Below are positions 5,190 to 6,569 of a DNA stretch of 6,569 bases, piece after piece. A program made the position numbers and the translations under genes. Origin of the DNA: Anaerolineae bacterium (GTDB lineage Bacteria; Chloroflexota; Anaerolineae; UBA1429); contig SKLG01000555.1 of assembly GCA_007123335.1 (NCBI GenBank), positions 1-6,569 of the forward strand, in the 5' to 3' direction. The notes under the pieces are model-generated. The model saw only the letters and a list, made by a program, of their open reading frames with translations, was not told the DNA's origin and did not search any database. Each line of letters opens with the position of its first letter. Positions within the stretch are counted from its first letter, which is position 1.

Positions 5190-5942
5190 TTAGATGGCGC
5201 TGTAGACGAGGCTCGCCCGGCTGCTCACCGGGGACGGCGCATCAAAGGGAGGAAGGGGGGCCATATGGCTCCACATGTTCAGATAGCGCCCGCCGCAGAC
5301 GCGCCCGACGTCGTCGCGATAGGCCTGGGCGACGACGGCCGAGATATGGCCGTGGCTGTCCGCCCAGCGCTCCATCCGGTCCAGTACCTGGGCGATCTGG
5401 TCCTCCAGATTCCAATGACGGATCAAGACCACCATATACTGCCGTTGCGCGTCGGGTTCGGCCCGCACCAGGGCCATAAAGGCGTTATGCAGCTTCTCCA
5501 TCGACGAGGAACTGACTTGTTCCATGAGCAGCAGGTGCGCGGTGGCCAGCAACGGCGGACGCAAGGCGTCGCGATCTACCGCCGAGAGCGCCTGGAGCGC
5601 CCGTCGCCCTCGTCCGTTGATATTGGCCACCACCTCAAAGGGGTAGCTGCGTACAAAGCGAGGGTCGAGCAGTGCCAGCGGATGGCTGATGTCGGACTCG
5701 TTAGCGCTGGTGAGGCCGTCGGGAAAGGAGAGGAGTGGCTGATAATGACGATGGACCAGGCCGGTCAACCGACCATCGCGGGTGGGATAGAGCTTGTGCA
5801 GTGTGCCCTGCTCTTGTAAAAGCACAAAAGCGCCGGCCAGCAGGTCCTCCTGGTGCAGATACAGGTCAGGAGCTTGCTGAAAGCGCTCAATGAGCCGGGC
5901 CATGGTTCGCTCAAATGCGACGAAATAGGAATCCACGAACAT
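5190..5942 (-). CDS. Uncharacterised 250-residue protein
   Basis: I do not recognise a named family. The start ATG 5942 has a good Shine-Dalgarno (GGGAGAG, 5 nt spacing). The protein looks soluble and largely helical, without signal peptide or membrane segment. Visible landmarks are an N-terminal helical stretch (1-48), LYPTRDGRLTGLVHRHY (51-67), a segment LALLDPRFVRSYPFEVVAN (89-107), a Leu/Ala-rich helix (129-141, LRPPLLATAHLLL region), a serine run (144-147) and a helical region 148-214. The layout TRDG-x-LVHRxY followed by xLLDPxFV recalls conserved hypotheticals that I suspect have a nuclease-like fold, but no catalytic triad can be assigned, so I make no functional claim. It is transcribed away from the sigma-like gene across a shared A+T-rich intergenic region. 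Its 3' end faces the orphan rightward promoter. Confidence 0.85.
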   Translation of the reverse strand: MFVDSYFVAFERTMARLIERFQQAPDLYLHQEDLLAGAFVLLQEQGTLHKLYPTRDGRLTGLVHRHYQPLLSFPDGLTSANESDISHPLALLDPRFVRSYPFEVVANINGRGRRALQALSAVDRDALRPPLLATAHLLLMEQVSSSSMEKLHNAFMALVRAEPDAQRQYMVVLIRHWNLEDQIAQVLDRMERWADSHGHISAVVAQAYRDDVGRVCGGRYLNMWSHMAPLPPFDAPSPVSSRASLVYSAI

Positions 5943-5994
5943 GGCTACTCTCCCGGACTAATAAAAGCGTGCCTCTTGGTCCACGCAGGTTACA

Positions 5995-6022
5995 ATTATA
6001 AGTGGGGTCCCAAACGCGTCAA
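5995..6022 (-). promoter_or_regulatory. Sigma70-type promoter of the 250-residue gene
   Basis: The minus strand reads TTGACG (6022-6017), a 16-nt spacer, then TATAAT (6000-5995). The -10 is perfect and the -35 matches 5 of 6 positions. Transcription would start about 5988, giving a leader of roughly 45 nt before ATG 5942. This is the best promoter match in the window. Confidence 0.7.
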
Positions 6023-6084
6023 CTGTGTATCGACGGTTCTTATGTCTATTAACATATACTTGAAGATGATTCAAATGCATTTCA

Positions 6085-6093
6085 TGATATACT
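6085..6093 (+). promoter_or_regulatory. Weak candidate extended -10 promoter for the sigma-like gene
   Basis: TGATATACT fits the extended -10 form TGnTATAAT with five of six hexamer matches. There is no recognisable -35 at 16-18 nt. It would give a leader of about 150 nt before 6247. A+T richness makes chance matches likely. Confidence 0.25.
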
Positions 6094-6147
6094 AGCTTCT
6101 TTATTATATTATAATTCATATATGAACTATATAAAAGGGTTCATCTT

Positions 6148-6166
6148 GAAATAATAGGTTTATTTC
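6148..6166. repeat. Short inverted repeat upstream of the sigma-like gene
   Basis: GAAATAA (6148-6154) and TTATTTC (6160-6166) are exact reverse complements around TAGGT. In plus-strand RNA two G-U pairs can extend the stem. It is too A-T-rich and lacks a T-run to be a terminator. Confidence 0.35.
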
Positions 6167-6246
6167 GGAGAGGCTTGCGTAAAGGATACGTGAATTTCGC
6201 CGCGCGTCTTTTTCCCCAATGGATGGGAGTATAAGTGAGGTATGAG

Positions 6247-6569
6247 ATGATCGAGGATCGTCGCACCTCTGTTGCTGATGCAGGACCTGATCTGGATGCC
6301 GACCGCCTCTGGTCCCAGGCACGGCGTATGGCCGAGCGCTGGTGCGCGACAACTATACGGCGGCTACACCGCGGTGACGGCGGGTTCTATGAGGCCGATG
6401 ACCTGCTGCAGGACCTCTACCTCGAGTTTCGCGACACGGTGGGCCGCTGGCGCGCAGGCGACGACCGGGATGACGTGCAGGCCTTGTGGTCGGCCTGGTC
6501 GCGCCGGCTGTGGGGCGGCGGCAAGCGGGTATTGCGCCGGCAGCCACAGCATCTGTGGGTGCGGCCAGA
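6247..6569 (+). CDS. Sigma-70 region-2-like protein (3' truncated by window)
   Basis: An open frame of 107 complete codons runs off the right edge. Start ATG 6247 has GAGG 6 nt upstream. An in-frame GTG at 6235 with GGGAG 5 nt upstream is a close alternative; a TAA just before it bounds the frame. Residues 21-45 form an Arg-rich helix (LWSQARRMAERWCATTIRRL). Residues 47-61 (FYEADDLLQDLYLEF) closely resemble the core-binding helix of sigma-70 region 2 (typically D-x-E-D-L-x-Q-D-x-F-L). A Trp/Arg-rich basic stretch follows (RWRAG, ALWSAWSRRLWGGGKRVLRR). This suggests an ECF-type or otherwise divergent sigma-like factor acting with RNA polymerase. Region 4 would lie outside the window, so the class is uncertain. 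The gene is divergent from the uncharacterised 250-residue gene. Confidence 0.75.
   Translation, partial: MIEDRRTSVADAGPDLDADRLWSQARRMAERWCATTIRRLHRGDGGFYEADDLLQDLYLEFRDTVGRWRAGDDRDDVQALWSAWSRRLWGGGKRVLRRQPQHLWVRP

Larger units (their letters stand above)
6023..6234. other. Divergent intergenic region, A+T-rich, with TTCA/TGAA half-sites
   Basis: No gene is supported here. Much of 6041-6165 is A+T-rich, in contrast with the rest of the window. It contains TTGAA-N5-TTCAA (6060-6074), a perfect 12-bp palindrome TTCATATATGAA (6115-6126), and ATGAAC (6122-6127) inverted against GTTCAT (6139-6144). These may be operator elements for the divergent genes, but such motifs also arise by chance in A+T-rich DNA. 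Confidence 0.4.

Noticed and set aside
5126..5479. Plus-strand 117-codon frame downstream of the orphan promoter
   Set aside because: It would be the promoter's obvious gene, but its start lies at the palindrome with no ribosome site and the translation is Arg/Gly/Pro-rich antisense of a credible gene.
1..6569. CRISPR array, tRNA, rRNA, intact insertion sequence
   Set aside because: No regularly spaced direct repeats, tRNA-like folds, rRNA motifs or transposase-like translations were found on either strand by eye.

Overview
The window is G+C-rich bacterial DNA except for one A+T-rich intergenic stretch near the right end (about 5991-6165). No gene fixes the taxon. A filamentous Chloroflexota (Chloroflexales-like) genome is my best guess. 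It rests on the style of the two-component proteins, a decayed MNT nucleotidyltransferase and a sigma-like gene of a kind I associate with that phylum. Treat this as inference.

Left part (2-3936): a signal-transduction cluster. The 3' end of a probable hybrid histidine kinase (receiver plus HPt) runs in from the left edge. It is followed 42 bp later, on the same strand, by a short response regulator whose output region is a small four-cysteine domain rather than a DNA-binding domain. Facing these and ending 20 bp away is an 812-residue kinase on the minus strand: eight membrane helices, two PAS domains, HisKA and HATPase_c. Together they hold a kinase core, two receivers and an HPt, enough for a multi-step phosphorelay, although cognate pairing cannot be read from sequence. 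The kinase has a good candidate promoter (TTGACA-17-TACGAT) and a long leader of about 280 nt with two stable hairpins.

Middle part (4284-5189): a scarred region. It holds a short membrane-protein ORF that looks truncated, then a minimal nucleotidyltransferase (MNT, COG1669-like) pseudogene. The pseudogene has two in-frame TAG codons, a destroyed DxD motif and no HEPN partner. A perfect 11-bp inverted repeat lies at its 3' end. To the right is a dense regulatory stretch: four alternating GTTCAC/GTGAAC half-sites on exact 10-bp phase, a sigma70-like rightward promoter, and a 22-bp palindrome over its expected start point. This promoter has no convincing rightward gene; it fires into the 3' end of a convergent gene.

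Right part (5190-6569): an uncharacterised 250-residue protein on the minus strand with a strong promoter (TTGACG-16-TATAAT). About 300 bp of A+T-rich DNA with several TTCA/TGAA half-sites separates it from a divergent gene that runs off the right edge. That gene's first 107 residues resemble sigma-70 region 2. No tRNA, rRNA, CRISPR array or intact transposase was seen.
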